Shown here: one piece after another, positions 38,272 through 48,220 of the stretch
Position numbering within the stretch: the stretch's first letter is position 1
How the letters are laid out: every line of letters starts with the position of its first letter
NCBI RefSeq assembly: GCF_004357765.1
Contig: NZ_SMTE01000004.1
Location: forward strand, 186,001-250,000
Direction: 5' to 3'
Length of the DNA stretch: 64,000 bases
Source of the DNA: Pseudomonas putida
GTDB taxonomy: Bacteria > Pseudomonadota > Gammaproteobacteria > Pseudomonadales > Pseudomonadaceae
Made by a program: the position numbers and the translations under genes
Notes under the pieces: model-generated
What the model saw: the letters and a program-made list of their open reading frames with translations, nothing else
What the model was told of the DNA's origin: nothing
Databases searched by the model: none

Positions 38272-39273
38272 ATGACCCTACGCATCGCCATCAATGGATT
38301 CGGCCGCATCGGACGCAACGTCTTGCGCGCACTGTATACCCAAGGCTACCGCCAGGACCTGCAGGTCGTCGCCATCAACGACCTGGGCGACAGCACCATG
38401 AACGCCCACCTGCTCAAGTACGACAGCGTGCACGGCACCTTCGACGCCACGGTGGAGGCCGACCATGAAAGCCTCACGGTCAACGGTGACCGCATTGCCG
38501 TCAGCGCCATCCGCAACCCCGCCGACCTGCCCTGGAAGGCCGAAGCAATCGATGTGGTGTTCGAGTGTACCGGGCTCTTCACCGAGCGGGCCAAGGCTGC
38601 CGCGCACCTGACGGCTGGCGCTGGCAAGGTGATCGTCTCGGCCCCGGCCAAGGGTGCCGACGCCACGGTGGTGTATGGGGTCAACCACGACATCCTGCGT
38701 GCCTCGCACCAAATCATTTCCAATGCCTCCTGCACCACCAACTGCCTGGCGCCGATCGCCCAGGTACTGGACCGCGAGTTCGGCATCGAGCAGGGCCTGA
38801 TGACCACCATCCATGCCTACACCAATGACCAGGTACTGACCGACGTCTACCACAGCGACCCGTATCGGGCTCGCTCGGCGACCCAGTCGATGATCCCGAG
38901 CAAGACCGGCGCCGCCGAGGCCGTAGGCCTGGTAATGCCGGAACTGGCCGGCAAGCTCACCGGCATGGCGGTGCGGGTCCCGGTGATCAACGTGTCGCTG
39001 GTGGACCTCACCGTCAATCTCAAACGTGAGGCCAGCGCCGAACAGGTCAACCAGTTGTTCCTCGAAGCCAGCCGGCATTCGCGGGTGTTGGGCTATAACG
39101 CCCTGCCTCTGGTGTCCTGCGACTTCAACCACAATCCCCTGTCGTCGATCTTCGACGCCAACCATACCCGCGCCAACGGCCGCATGCTCAAGGTACTGGC
39201 CTGGTACGACAATGAGTGGGGCTTCTCCAACCGCATGCTGGACAACTGCCTGGCGCTCTGCAGCGCTCGCTGA
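38272..39273 (+). CDS. gap: Glyceraldehyde-3-phosphate dehydrogenase
   Basis: 333 residues from ATG 38272 (AGAGG seven bases upstream). NAD-binding start [20 protein letters not shown]; catalytic Cys in [14 protein letters not shown], His in [11 protein letters not shown], and the C-terminal [14 protein letters not shown]. It carries on from the triose phosphate made by Eda. This is the HexR-linked gap copy of Pseudomonas. Confidence 0.97.
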   Translation: MTLRIAINGFGRIGRNVLRALYTQGYRQDLQVVAINDLGDSTMNAHLLKYDSVHGTFDATVEADHESLTVNGDRIAVSAIRNPADLPWKAEAIDVVFECTGLFTERAKAAAHLTAGAGKVIVSAPAKGADATVVYGVNHDILRASHQIISNASCTTNCLAPIAQVLDREFGIEQGLMTTIHAYTNDQVLTDVYHSDPYRARSATQSMIPSKTGAAEAVGLVMPELAGKLTGMAVRVPVINVSLVDLTVNLKREASAEQVNQLFLEASRHSRVLGYNALPLVSCDFNHNPLSSIFDANHTRANGRMLKVLAWYDNEWGFSNRMLDNCLALCSAR

Positions 39274-39298
39274 GAAGACGCTTGGCGTCGGTGAGATC

Positions 39299-39320
39299 GA
39301 GCGCCGCCCGCGCGGCGCTC
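39299..39320. repeat. Strong hairpin after gap
   Basis: GAGCGCCGC (39299-39307), CCGC, GCGGCGCTC (39312-39320), a perfect 9-bp stem 26 bases after the gap stop, with no T-run. The related GATCGAGCGCCGC sequence recurs in the hairpin at 43759, so it looks like a dispersed P. putida intergenic repeat that may act as terminator or mRNA end. Confidence 0.65.
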
Positions 39321-39379
39321 GCCCCTCCCCTCACAATCTTTACCTTTTCCTAATCCTTCCGGACTTGACCCGAGGAGCA

Positions 39380-39398
39380 GATGATAAGCATTATCATT
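39380..39398. promoter_or_regulatory. Fur box before sigma factor gene
   Basis: GATGATAAGCATTATCATT matches the 19-bp Fur consensus closely and forms an imperfect palindrome, 28 bases before the sigma factor start. It would give iron-repressed expression of the heme-signalling genes. Confidence 0.82.
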
Positions 39399-39425
39399 AA
39401 CCCCTCGTAGGTCAGGTTTCCCTCC

Positions 39426-39938
39426 GTGAGTCAGTCCCGGTTCAATTCCATCTTTCTCCTCCAGCGCCTTTCCCTACTGCGCACCCTCCAGCGCATGGTC
39501 GGCAACCCCAGCACGGCTGAAGACCTGCTGCAGGAAACCTACCTGCGGGTGTCGCGGGCATTGAGCGAGCGTCCCATCGCGCACCTTGAACCCTTCGTTT
39601 TCCAGACCGCCCGCAATCTGGCCCTAGACCACTTGCGCAGCCGACGGGTCCAAGCGCGGACGCTGATCGACGATGTACCCGAGGAGGTGCTGCACAACGT
39701 CGCCGCGCCGACCAGTCACCATGAGGAGGCCGCGCATGCCGAACGCCTGCTCAAGCAGTTGAGCGCTAGCCTCGGGCAACTGAGTGAGCGCCAGCAGCGG
39801 ATCTTCATCCTGAGCCGCGTGCATGGCGCCAGCTATCTGGAAATCGCCCAGCAATTGAACGTCTCGGCGAGCACCGTGCAAAAGGAGCTGAAACTGATCA
39901 TGGCCATCTGCATGGGCGTGGCCGATCGACTCAAGTGA
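39426..39938 (+). CDS. FecI-like ECF sigma factor
   Basis: 170 residues from a GTG start. Region 2 (GNPSTAEDLLQETYLRVSRA ... EPFVFQTARNLALDHLRSRR) and region 4 (LSERQQRIFILSRVHGASYLEIAQQLNVSASTVQKELKLIMAIC) are complete. Iron-starvation sigma factors of this kind transcribe the adjacent TonB receptor gene when the receptor binds its ligand. Next comes a FecR-type anti-sigma gene and a TonB receptor with a signalling domain, a classic cell-surface signalling set. Confidence 0.93.
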   Translation: MSQSRFNSIFLLQRLSLLRTLQRMVGNPSTAEDLLQETYLRVSRALSERPIAHLEPFVFQTARNLALDHLRSRRVQARTLIDDVPEEVLHNVAAPTSHHEEAAHAERLLKQLSASLGQLSERQQRIFILSRVHGASYLEIAQQLNVSASTVQKELKLIMAICMGVADRLK

Positions 39939-39999
39939 AACCACCAGCAGCCTTCGGGGTAATCCGACTCCCTTGCCAGACCCAAGCGTTGCCTTGATC

Positions 40000-40989
40000 A
40001 TGCGCGAAAAACCCATCCAGAGATCCACCGTGACCGACAGCCCTGCCCCTCAACCGCCATCCACCGTGTCCGACGCACGGGCACGCGCCATGGACGAAGC
40101 GCTGGACTGGCTCGTGCGCCTGCAATGCGCCACCGAGCAGGACACCCAGGCGTTCGAGCAATGGCTGGGGGCGGCCACCGAGAACGCCGAAGCCTATGTG
40201 CAAGCCGAAGCGCTGTGGAACGGCAAACCGATGCGCCAGGCCGCCGCGCAACTGCACCAGAACCAGCGCCGGTCGCTTCGCGGACGCTTGCGCGCGCACT
40301 GGAAACCGCTGGCCACGGCTGCCGTGCTGCTGGTCGGACTGTTCACTTTCGGCAACCTGCCGATACGCCTGCAAGCCGACCACCTGACCGTGGTCGGCGA
40401 ACGCCAACGCCTGGAGCTGAGTGGTGGCACCAAGGTACTGCTCAACACCGACTCGGCTTTCTCCAGCGAACGACGCAACGGCCACGATGTCGCGCGTCTG
40501 CTGCAAGGCGAAGCATACTTCCAAGTCGCAGGTGGACAGCCACCACTGGAGGTCCTGGCCGGCCCGCTGCGTGCCCAGGTGCGTGACACCGATTTCGCCG
40601 TGCGCTATCTCGATGGACAGGCGCAGGTGCGGGTCCAGCGTGGCGACGTCGATCTCCAGGCCCCCAGCGACCAGCGCATCCGCCTCAGTGCCGGCGACAC
40701 TATCAGTATTGGCCCTAAGGGCTTCGGCCAGCGCCAACGCCGTGACATGCGCAAGGAACTGGCCTGGATCGACGGCCGTCTGGTGTTCGAGAACTGCCCG
40801 CTCAGCGAGGTTTTGGCCGAGGTGCGTCGCTATTACCCCGGCTGGATCATCAATCGCAACCGCCAGCTCGACCAGGTGGCTGTCACTGGCAACTACCGTC
40901 TCGACCAGCCGTTGCAGACCTTGCGCGCGCTCGCGCAGATCACCTCGGCGAAACTGCACGAGTACCCTGCCCTGGTCATCCTGAACTGA
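40000..40989 (+). CDS. FecR-like anti-sigma regulator
   Basis: About 329 residues; ATG 40000 is used, but GTG 40030 (MTDSPAPQPPS) with a weak AGAG site is equally possible. The cytosolic N-terminus has the sigma-binding DUF4880-type motif (ARAMDEALDWLVRLQCATEQDTQAFEQWLG). One TM helix follows (about LATAAVLLVGLFTFGNL), then the periplasmic FecR domain (LSGGTKVLLNTDSAFSSE; LLQGEAYFQVAG) and a C-terminal receptor-contact STN-like domain. It passes the heme-receptor signal to the sigma factor. Confidence 0.92.
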   Translation: MREKPIQRSTVTDSPAPQPPSTVSDARARAMDEALDWLVRLQCATEQDTQAFEQWLGAATENAEAYVQAEALWNGKPMRQAAAQLHQNQRRSLRGRLRAHWKPLATAAVLLVGLFTFGNLPIRLQADHLTVVGERQRLELSGGTKVLLNTDSAFSSERRNGHDVARLLQGEAYFQVAGGQPPLEVLAGPLRAQVRDTDFAVRYLDGQAQVRVQRGDVDLQAPSDQRIRLSAGDTISIGPKGFGQRQRRDMRKELAWIDGRLVFENCPLSEVLAEVRRYYPGWIINRNRQLDQVAVTGNYRLDQPLQTLRALAQITSAKLHEYPALVILN

Positions 40990-41131
40990 CGAAGTGCGTC
41001 CGCTACTGCGCGCCTGACTATTTTTACGCAATCCCGACTGCCCAGCCGTCTCGTTATAGCCAATGCAACTGATTCTTGTTTCAGATGAGATCAGCCACCT
41101 ATAACAGTTCGCGCGTCTGGGAGCGCCTTCG

Positions 41132-43738
41132 ATGTCCACAGGTCAAAATCGCCCCTCAACCCTTCCCCGTCGTCGTAACGGGCAATTGCCGCTGCTCAGC
41201 CTTTCGCTGTTGAATCTGGCACTGCTTGCCAGCGGCACCTACAGCCTGCCGGCACTGGCCGCCGAATCGAGCCAGGTCAGCAGCCCGCGAACGGGCGACT
41301 ACCGCTTCGAAATCGCCCAGCAACCGCTGGTTTCGGCCATCAACGCCTTCAGCCAGGTCACCGGCTGGCAGGTCGGCTTCAGCGCCGAGCTGGCCGATGG
41401 CATCGCCTCACCCGGCGTACAGGGATCGTTGTCGCCACAAGCTGCACTCAAGCGCCTGCTGCACGGCACCGGCCTGAACTTCCGCAGCATCGGTACGGGC
41501 AACGTGGTGCTCGAACGCCAAGCCGCAGGCAATGCCATCGCCCTGCAGCAGATGACCGTCAGTGCCACCCGCAGCGCCCAGGACGTCAGCCAGGTGCCCA
41601 GCACGGTCAGCGTGCACAGCCGCGAGCAACTGGACCGCGACAACGTCAACAACATCCAGGACCTGGTACGTTACGAGCCCGGCGTATCGGTCGCCGGCAC
41701 GGGGCAGCGCAGCGGCCTGAACGGCTACAACATCCGCGGCATCGACGGCGAACGAATCCTCACCCAGATCGACGGCGTGTCGATCCCCGACAGCTTCTTC
41801 TACGGCCCGTACGCCCAGACCCAACGCAACTATGTCGACCCCGAGATCGTCAAGCGCGTGGAAATCCTCCGGGGCCCGGCTTCGGTGCTGTATGGCAGCA
41901 ATGCGATCGGCGGCGCGGTGAGCTATTTCACCCTCGACCCAGACGACATCATCAAGCCCGGCAAGGACGTCGGTGCCCGCCTGAAAACCGGCTACAGCTC
42001 GGCAGATGAAAGCTGGCTGACCTCGGCCACCATCGCCGGTCGCCACGGCGACTTCGACGGCCTGCTGCACCTGAGCCAGCGCAACGGCCATGAGACGGAG
42101 TCCTACGGCAGCCATGGCGGCAGCGGCATCGACCGCACCGAGGCCAACCCAATGGACGTGCGCACCACCAACGTGCTGGCCAAGCTGGGATGGAACTACG
42201 CCGACGATGCGCGCCTGGGCTTTACCTACGAGAACTACAAGGATGACCGCGACCAGAACGTCCTGAGTGCCGTCAACGGTCCCTATGCCAACGGCAACGC
42301 CATGGGCATGTACAAGTCGAGGCAGGCCGAGGACACCATCACCCGCGAACGCTTCGGCCTCAACCACGAGTTCGGCCTGGACTCGGCGGTGGCCGATCGC
42401 ATGAAGTGGAGCCTGAATTACCAGATCGCCAAGACCAACCAGGACACCGAAGAAATCTACGTGCCCCGTGTCCGTCAGGTATTGCGCACCCGCAATACCA
42501 CCTACAAGGATCGCCAGTGGGTTTTCGACGCCCAGCTGGAAAAGGCTTTCAGCATCGGCCAGACCGATCACGAACTGACCTACGGTGCCACCTTCAAGCA
42601 TGAAAAGGTCACCGGTTCGCGCAGCGGTAGCGGTACCTGCCTGGCCGTGGGCTCAGGTTGCAGCGCGGTGGGCGCCGACAGCGCAGCTGACCGCCAGCAG
42701 CTGGTCAGCGACTTCCCCGACCCGACCACCCACACCTACAGCCTGTTCGCCCAGGACCAGATCCGCTGGAACGACTGGACCTTCCTCCCCGGTGCCCGCT
42801 ACGACTACACACGCATGGAGCCGAAATTCACCGACGCATTCCTGCGCGGTATTCAGGGCTCCAGCAGCACCGGTGCCGATTCGCTCGACGATTCGGCGAA
42901 GAAGTGGCACCGGGTGTCGCCGAAGTTCGGCATCACCTACGCTTTCAACGACAACTACACCTGGTACGGTCAGTACGCCGAAGGTTTCCGTACGCCAACC
43001 GCCAAGTCCATGTATGGCCGCTTCACCAACCAGACGTTGGGATATGTAGTCAAAGGCAACCCCGGGCTCGAACCGGAGAAGAGCAAAGGCTTCGAGACCG
43101 GTCTGCGCGGTAACTTCGATGCCGGCAACTTCGATTTGGCGGTGTTCTACAACAAGTACCGCGATTTCATCGATGAAGACGCAGTCCAGAGCGCCGACCT
43201 GGAAACCACCTTCCAGGCCAACAACATCAAGCACGCCACCATCAAGGGCGCCGAGGTCAAGGGCCGCTTGAACCTGGACAGCTTCGGCGCACCGCACGGC
43301 CTCTACACCCAGGGCTCGATCGCCTACAGCTACGGACGCAACGATGACACCGGCCAGCCACTGAACACCGTGAATCCGCTCAAGGGCGTGTTCGGCCTGG
43401 GCTACGACCAGGATAACTACGGAGGTCTGCTGAGCTGGACGCTGGTCAAGCGCAAGACACGAGTGGACGACACCACCTTCTACGCGCCTGATGGCACCAG
43501 CAGCAAATTCCGCACCCCCGGCTACGGCGTGCTGGACCTGACCGGCTTCTACAAGGTGACCGACGATATGACCGTCAATGCCGGCCTGTACAACCTCACC
43601 GACAAGAAGTACTGGCAGTGGGATTCGGTCCGCAGCTATGACGGGCAAGGCGAGGCAGGCGTGACCCAGCCGGCCAACCTCGATCGCCTGACCATGCCGG
43701 GGCGCAATTTCGCGGTCAATGTGGTGTGGGATATCTGA
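41132..43738 (+). CDS. TonB-dependent heme receptor with signalling domain
   Basis: 868 residues, GGGAG eight bases before the ATG. Signal peptide (to about residue 44, PALAA), then an STN signalling domain (about 57-118, FEIAQQPLVSAINAFSQVTGWQVGF), plug (VSVHSREQLDRDNVNNIQDLVRYEPGVSV; RVEILRGPASVLYGSNAIGGAV) and a 22-strand barrel ending FAVNVVWDI. Barrel motifs FRTP and NPGLEPE correspond to the heme-receptor FRAP and NPNL boxes, but the usual His between them is absent. Its operon mates (ECF sigma, FecR, heme oxygenase) argue for heme. HasR/HxuA-like is the best guess. Confidence 0.85.
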   Translation: MSTGQNRPSTLPRRRNGQLPLLSLSLLNLALLASGTYSLPALAAESSQVSSPRTGDYRFEIAQQPLVSAINAFSQVTGWQVGFSAELADGIASPGVQGSLSPQAALKRLLHGTGLNFRSIGTGNVVLERQAAGNAIALQQMTVSATRSAQDVSQVPSTVSVHSREQLDRDNVNNIQDLVRYEPGVSVAGTGQRSGLNGYNIRGIDGERILTQIDGVSIPDSFFYGPYAQTQRNYVDPEIVKRVEILRGPASVLYGSNAIGGAVSYFTLDPDDIIKPGKDVGARLKTGYSSADESWLTSATIAGRHGDFDGLLHLSQRNGHETESYGSHGGSGIDRTEANPMDVRTTNVLAKLGWNYADDARLGFTYENYKDDRDQNVLSAVNGPYANGNAMGMYKSRQAEDTITRERFGLNHEFGLDSAVADRMKWSLNYQIAKTNQDTEEIYVPRVRQVLRTRNTTYKDRQWVFDAQLEKAFSIGQTDHELTYGATFKHEKVTGSRSGSGTCLAVGSGCSAVGADSAADRQQLVSDFPDPTTHTYSLFAQDQIRWNDWTFLPGARYDYTRMEPKFTDAFLRGIQGSSSTGADSLDDSAKKWHRVSPKFGITYAFNDNYTWYGQYAEGFRTPTAKSMYGRFTNQTLGYVVKGNPGLEPEKSKGFETGLRGNFDAGNFDLAVFYNKYRDFIDEDAVQSADLETTFQANNIKHATIKGAEVKGRLNLDSFGAPHGLYTQGSIAYSYGRNDDTGQPLNTVNPLKGVFGLGYDQDNYGGLLSWTLVKRKTRVDDTTFYAPDGTSSKFRTPGYGVLDLTGFYKVTDDMTVNAGLYNLTDKKYWQWDSVRSYDGQGEAGVTQPANLDRLTMPGRNFAVNVVWDI

Positions 43739-43758
43739 TTTGGATTGCCTGGGGTTTA

Positions 43759-43789
43759 GCGGTGCGGCGCAGATCGAGCGCCGCACCGC
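43759..43789. repeat. Long perfect hairpin between receptor and heme oxygenase
   Basis: GCGGTGCGGCGC (43759-43770), AGATCGA, GCGCCGCACCGC (43778-43789): a 12-bp perfect stem in the 142-bp gap. No T-run, so it may lower rather than end read-through into hemO, or protect the receptor mRNA end. Confidence 0.75.
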
Positions 43790-43880
43790 AACACCCGCCA
43801 CGAGAAGCCCACATTTTTTACTGTCCCCGCGCCCCTGATTCGTCTTGTCACCAGACGCCCGATTCTTTCAAGGACACCCC

Positions 43881-44474
43881 ATGACCGATCGCCCCGCCCT
43901 CCGCTCGCAACGCCTGAACCAAGTCACCCACGCCCCGCACACTGAGCTCGACGCCTTGGTCAAATCCCATGCGCCGTTCGCCAGTCGCGAAAACTTCGCC
44001 CACTTCGTGGCCGCTCAATACCTGTTCCAGGCAGAGCTGAAAGCGCTGTACAACGACCCGCAACTGATCGCCATCGTCCCCGACCTGGCCCAGCGCTGCC
44101 GTGCCGGGCAGGCCCGTCTGGACCTTGCCGATCTCGGCCGCGACGTGCCCGCCGCTGTGCCCGGTGCTTTGAGCAATCCGAGCCTGGGTGAAGCGATGGG
44201 CTGGATCTTCGTCTCCGAAGGCTCCAAACTGGGCGCTGCGTTTCTGATCAAGCGTGCGCAGGCCTTGCAGTTGTCCGAAGATTTTGGCGCCAGGCACCTG
44301 GGCGAGCCGGCCGGTGGCCGGGCCGAGGGCTGGAAGCAGTTCACCCGGATCCTCGATGGCCTGGCGCTGTCGCCCGAAGAAGATGCCGCCGCCGAGCGTG
44401 GCGCGGTCGCCGCTTTCGAGCGTTTCACCGCATTGCTCAAGCATGCCTATGCCATGGATGCGACGCCGGCCTGA
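43881..44474 (+). CDS. hemO: Biliverdin-producing heme oxygenase
   Basis: 197 residues from ATG 43881 (AAGGA upstream). Matches the PigA/HemO family: TRHAPHTELD-like N-terminal segment (here VTHAPHTELDALVKSH) with the proximal heme His, an all-helical body, and GWIFVSEGSKLGAAFLIKRA carrying the distal Gly-rich helix. It opens heme taken up by the upstream receptor, releasing iron, CO and biliverdin. It lies on the same strand 142 bp after the receptor. Confidence 0.92.
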   Translation: MTDRPALRSQRLNQVTHAPHTELDALVKSHAPFASRENFAHFVAAQYLFQAELKALYNDPQLIAIVPDLAQRCRAGQARLDLADLGRDVPAAVPGALSNPSLGEAMGWIFVSEGSKLGAAFLIKRAQALQLSEDFGARHLGEPAGGRAEGWKQFTRILDGLALSPEEDAAAERGAVAAFERFTALLKHAYAMDATPA

Positions 44475-44526
44475 TGCAACTCCCGGTCACCTCGCAGGTG
44501 GCCGGACCGTTTTTCGCAGTGAGACC

Positions 44527-44940
44527 ATGACCCGACCTGCCCGCTCCAAAATGTCGCGCCTGCTTTATGGCATCCTGGCTTACGTGAGCCTGGGCATCGG
44601 CCTGGTGGCCATCGTCATCCCCGGCCTGCCAACCACCGAGTTCATCCTGCTCGCCGCCTGGGCCGCGACACGCAGCTCGCCGCGGCTTTCTGCCTGGCTG
44701 GAAAGCCACCGGCTGTTTGGCCCGATCTTGCACAACTGGCGCAACGGCAAGGTGATCCAACGCCGGGCGAAGGTCAGCGCTACGGTGAGCATGCTGGTGT
44801 GCGCAGGACTGATGCTGGTGTTTCTCGAACATCGCTGGCCGGTGTTTCTGGCCATTGGCGGCATGACCGTGGGCAACCTGTGGATCTGGTCGCGCCCGGA
44901 GCACGCCGCCGTACCGCGGTCACAGACTCAGCAGCCCTGA
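44527..44940 (+). CDS. YbaN-like DUF454 inner-membrane protein
   Basis: 137 residues from ATG 44527. TM helices at about 13-45 (LAYVSLGIGLVAIVIPGLPTTEFILLAAWAA) and about 82-122. The motif GLPTTEF and LHNWRNGKVIQRRAK are hallmarks of DUF454. In several bacteria such genes sit by heme-use genes, as here after hemO; the function is not known. The 3' end overlaps the convergent arcD copy by 21 bp. Confidence 0.88.
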   Translation: MTRPARSKMSRLLYGILAYVSLGIGLVAIVIPGLPTTEFILLAAWAATRSSPRLSAWLESHRLFGPILHNWRNGKVIQRRAKVSATVSMLVCAGLMLVFLEHRWPVFLAIGGMTVGNLWIWSRPEHAAVPRSQTQQP

Positions 44941-46347
44941 AAACAACGCGTACGCGGCGACCGCCGCACCGATCAGCACAGCGGCGAAGATGAGTTTCTC
45001 CCAGGTGGTGAACAGCGTCTGGCCCTGCTCACGTTTGGCTCGGGCGAACAGGATCACGCCAGGCGCATACAGCAGCGCCGATAGCAGCAGGTACTTCAAA
45101 CCGCCGGCATACAACAGCCAGACCGCATAGAGCAAAGCCACCAGCCCCACCAGCAGGTCCTTGTTCCGCCGTCTTGCCTGGCCCGCGTAGGTCTCGCCGC
45201 GCACTGCAAGCAGCACCGCATAGGCCGCCGACCACAAGTACGGCACCAGGATCATCGACGAGGCCAGGTAGATCAGGCTGGTGTAGGTCCCCGCCGAAAA
45301 CAGCGTGATCAACAGAAAACCCTGGATCATGCAGTTGGTCAGCCACAGCGCATTGGCCGGTACATGATTGGCGTTCTCCTTGGCCAGAAAACGCGGCATG
45401 GTCTTGTCCCGGGCGGTGGCGAAAAGGATTTCCGCACACAGCAGCGCCCACGACAGCAAGGCCCCCAGCAGCGAAACCGCCAACCCGACACTGATCAACA
45501 GCCCGCCCCAAGGCCCGACGATGTACTCCAGCACCGCTGCCAGGGACGGATTCTGCAGCCTGGCCAGCTCTGGCTGGGTCATCACGCCCAACGACAGCAC
45601 GTTGACCAGCACCAGCAGGGCCAGTACGCCGAGAAAGCCGATCACCGTGGCCTTGCCCACGTCCGAGCGCCTCAGCGCCCGCCCCGAATAGACACTGGCG
45701 CCCTCGATGCCGATGAACACGAACACCGTCACCAGCATCATGTTGCGGACCTGCTCGAGCACATTGCCGAACTGAGGATTGCGCAGGCCCCAGATATCGC
45801 GGGTGAAGACATCGGCCTTGAAGGCGAATGCGGCGATCACCACGAAGATCAGCAGCGGCACGACCTTGGCCACGGTGGTGACCTGGTTGATGAACGCCGC
45901 TTCCTTGATGCCGCGCAGCACCACGAAATGTACCGTCCACAGCAGCAGCGAGGCGCAGGCGATGGCGATCGGCGTGTTGCCCTCGCCGAACACCGGGAAA
46001 TAGAACCCCAGGGTGCTGAACAGCAGCACGAAGTAACCGACGTTGCCCAACCAGGCGCTGATCCAGTAGCCCCACGCCGAGGAGAAGCCCATGTACTCGC
46101 CAAAGCCCGCCTTGGCATAGGCGTAGACGCCGGAGTCCAACTCTGGCTTGCGATTGGCCAGGGTCTGGAACACGAAGGCCAACGCCAGCATGCCAATTGC
46201 GGTAATGGCCCAGCCGATCAGTACCGCACCGACGTCGGCACGGGCCGCCATGTTCTGCGGCAGCGAGAAGATCCCCCCGCCAATCATCGAACCGACCACC
46301 AGTGCGATCAGTGCGCCTAGGCGTAGCTTCTGTCCCGGTTCACTCAT
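44920..46347 (-). CDS. Arginine/ornithine antiporter, second ArcD copy
   Basis: 475 residues, APC-family with about 12-13 TM helices. The start [29 protein letters not shown] carries the substrate-binding Gly-rich loop. It is about 80% identical by eye to the ArcD encoded divergently at 46759 and of exactly the same length. It lacks adjacent arcABC on its own side and ends against the DUF454 gene. It may serve another cation exchange or act under other conditions. Confidence 0.88.
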   Translation of the reverse strand: MSEPGQKLRLGALIALVVGSMIGGGIFSLPQNMAARADVGAVLIGWAITAIGMLALAFVFQTLANRKPELDSGVYAYAKAGFGEYMGFSSAWGYWISAWLGNVGYFVLLFSTLGFYFPVFGEGNTPIAIACASLLLWTVHFVVLRGIKEAAFINQVTTVAKVVPLLIFVVIAAFAFKADVFTRDIWGLRNPQFGNVLEQVRNMMLVTVFVFIGIEGASVYSGRALRRSDVGKATVIGFLGVLALLVLVNVLSLGVMTQPELARLQNPSLAAVLEYIVGPWGGLLISVGLAVSLLGALLSWALLCAEILFATARDKTMPRFLAKENANHVPANALWLTNCMIQGFLLITLFSAGTYTSLIYLASSMILVPYLWSAAYAVLLAVRGETYAGQARRRNKDLLVGLVALLYAVWLLYAGGLKYLLLSALLYAPGVILFARAKREQGQTLFTTWEKLIFAAVLIGAAVAAYALFSGLLSL

Positions 46348-46758
46348 GGCATCCCTTTTTTCTGCACGCTGTCATTCGTTTGAAACAGCCCCACGGATCA
46401 TATAAGCACCGACATTATCTATAGCACTAATAACTGCTTTGTCTATTGACTTGTTCCGTTACAACCGACGTAAAGAAACAAATTGTAAGCGAAACGTGTT
46501 TAAACGGCGTCCTTGTGAAAAATTTGCGAAAACCCCAAAAGCGGCTAGCTTGAGATTTCGCAGGCCACACAGAGCGTTTGCTCTGCAAGGACATGGAGGT
46601 GCCAGCATCCAAGGCCTGCAATTGAGCTGTCGGCACGCTCCAGGAGCCACGTGAAGGAAATTTCCTACTTCACGTGATCATGAGCTGACTTGTGTCAGTT
46701 CATGACTCAGGCGTCGGATTTAATCTGTCGTCAACTTTCTCCTGGCAGGAGTTGTTAA
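46348..46758. other. Divergent regulatory region between the two arcD genes
   Basis: 411 bases with no supported gene. The right part holds the Anr-like site and -10 for arcDABC. The rest is AT-rich near both ends, with a GTTTAAAC palindrome around 46498 and a Fis/H-NS-like A-tract nearby (GTGAAAAATTTGCG). No clear second Anr site was found for the leftward arcD. Confidence 0.5.
46685..46698 (+). promoter_or_regulatory. Anr-like site of the arcDABC promoter
   Basis: CTGAC-TTGT-GTCAG, a perfect palindrome with the FNR/Anr TGA-N6-TCA core. TTTAAT at 46719-46724 would be the -10, placing the start near 46732 and the site centre near -41, the class II position used by Anr at arc promoters. Confidence 0.72.
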
Positions 46759-48186
46759 ATGTCTGATTCTTCCGGAAAACTAAAACTCGGCGCTTTAGTT
46801 GCACTTGTTGTAGGTTCGATGATTGGCGGGGGGATCTTCTCACTGCCGCAAAACATGGCAGCCAGTGCGGAGGTGGGGGCCGTCTTGATCGGCTGGGCCA
46901 TCACCGCAGTCGGCATGCTCACGCTGGCGTTCGTGTTCCAGACCCTGGCCAATCGCAAGCCTGACCTCGACGGCGGGGTGTACGCCTATGCCAAGGCCGG
47001 TTTCGGCGACTACATGGGTTTCTCTTCGGCCTGGGGCTATTGGATCAGTGCCTGGCTGGGCAACGTCGGTTACTTCGTGCTGCTGTTCAGCACCCTCGGC
47101 TACTTCTTCCCGATCTTCGGCGAAGGCAACACCCCAGCGGCCATCATCGGCGCATCGGTCCTGCTCTGGGCGGTGCACTTTCTGGTGCTGCGCGGCATCA
47201 AGGAAGCGGCATTCATCAACCTGGTCACCACCGTGGCCAAGGTCGTGCCGCTGGCGCTGTTCGTGCTGATCTGCCTGTTCGCCTTCAAACTCGACATCTT
47301 CACCGCCGACATCTGGGGCGTGAACGCGCCCGAGTTGGGTAGCGTGATGAACCAGGTCCGCAACATGATGCTGGTCACCGTGTGGGTGTTCATCGGTATC
47401 GAGGGTGCGAGCATCTTCTCGTCCCGGGCCGAAAAGCGCTCGGACGTGGGTAAGGCCACGGTCATCGGTTTCATCACCGTGCTGTTGTTCCTGGTACTGG
47501 TCAACGTGCTGTCGTTGGGGGTGATGACCCAGCCGGAGCTGGCAAAACTGCAGAACCCGTCGATGGCTGCCGTGCTCGAGCATGTGGTCGGTCATTGGGG
47601 CGCGGTGCTGATCAGCGTCGGCCTGGTCATCTCGCTGCTCGGTGCCTTGCTGTCGTGGGTGCTGCTGTGTGCCGAGATCATGTTCGCCGCCGCCAAGGAC
47701 CACACCATGCCGGAGTTCCTGCGCCGCGAAAACAGCAAGCAGGTGCCGGCCAACGCGCTGTGGCTGACCAATGCCATGGTACAGATCTTCCTCGTCATCA
47801 CCCTGTTCTCCAGCAGCACCTACCTGTCGCTGATCTACCTCGCCACCTCGATGATCCTGGTGCCTTACCTGTGGTCGGCGGCCTACGGCTTCCTGCTGGC
47901 CCTGCGCGGCGAGACCTATGAACAAGCCGCCTCCGAGCGCAGCAAGGACCTGCTGATCGGTGGCATCGCCCTGGTGTACGCCATCTGGCTGCTGTACGCC
48001 GGTGGCGTGAAGTACCTGCTGCTTTCCGCGTTGCTGTACGCCCCAGGCGCGATCCTGTTCGCCAAGGCCAAGCGCGAGGTAGGTCAACCCATCTTCACCA
48101 ACATCGAAAAACTGGTCTTCGCCGCCGTGATCGTCGGTGCGATCGTGGCCGCCTATGGCCTCTACGACGGTTTCCTGACCCTTTGA
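46759..48186 (+). CDS. arcD: Arginine/ornithine antiporter
   Basis: 475 residues, first gene of arcDABC. Polytopic APC-family exchanger starting [30 protein letters not shown]. It takes in arginine and expels ornithine for the deiminase pathway, which makes ATP without oxygen. A ribosome site (GGCAGGAG) lies just upstream. Its divergent homologue at 44920-46347 is highly similar. Confidence 0.95.
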   Translation: MSDSSGKLKLGALVALVVGSMIGGGIFSLPQNMAASAEVGAVLIGWAITAVGMLTLAFVFQTLANRKPDLDGGVYAYAKAGFGDYMGFSSAWGYWISAWLGNVGYFVLLFSTLGYFFPIFGEGNTPAAIIGASVLLWAVHFLVLRGIKEAAFINLVTTVAKVVPLALFVLICLFAFKLDIFTADIWGVNAPELGSVMNQVRNMMLVTVWVFIGIEGASIFSSRAEKRSDVGKATVIGFITVLLFLVLVNVLSLGVMTQPELAKLQNPSMAAVLEHVVGHWGAVLISVGLVISLLGALLSWVLLCAEIMFAAAKDHTMPEFLRRENSKQVPANALWLTNAMVQIFLVITLFSSSTYLSLIYLATSMILVPYLWSAAYGFLLALRGETYEQAASERSKDLLIGGIALVYAIWLLYAGGVKYLLLSALLYAPGAILFAKAKREVGQPIFTNIEKLVFAAVIVGAIVAAYGLYDGFLTL

Positions 48187-48220
48187 TCCTGGTCTTCGCA
48201 CTAATTGGAGGATTCGAACC

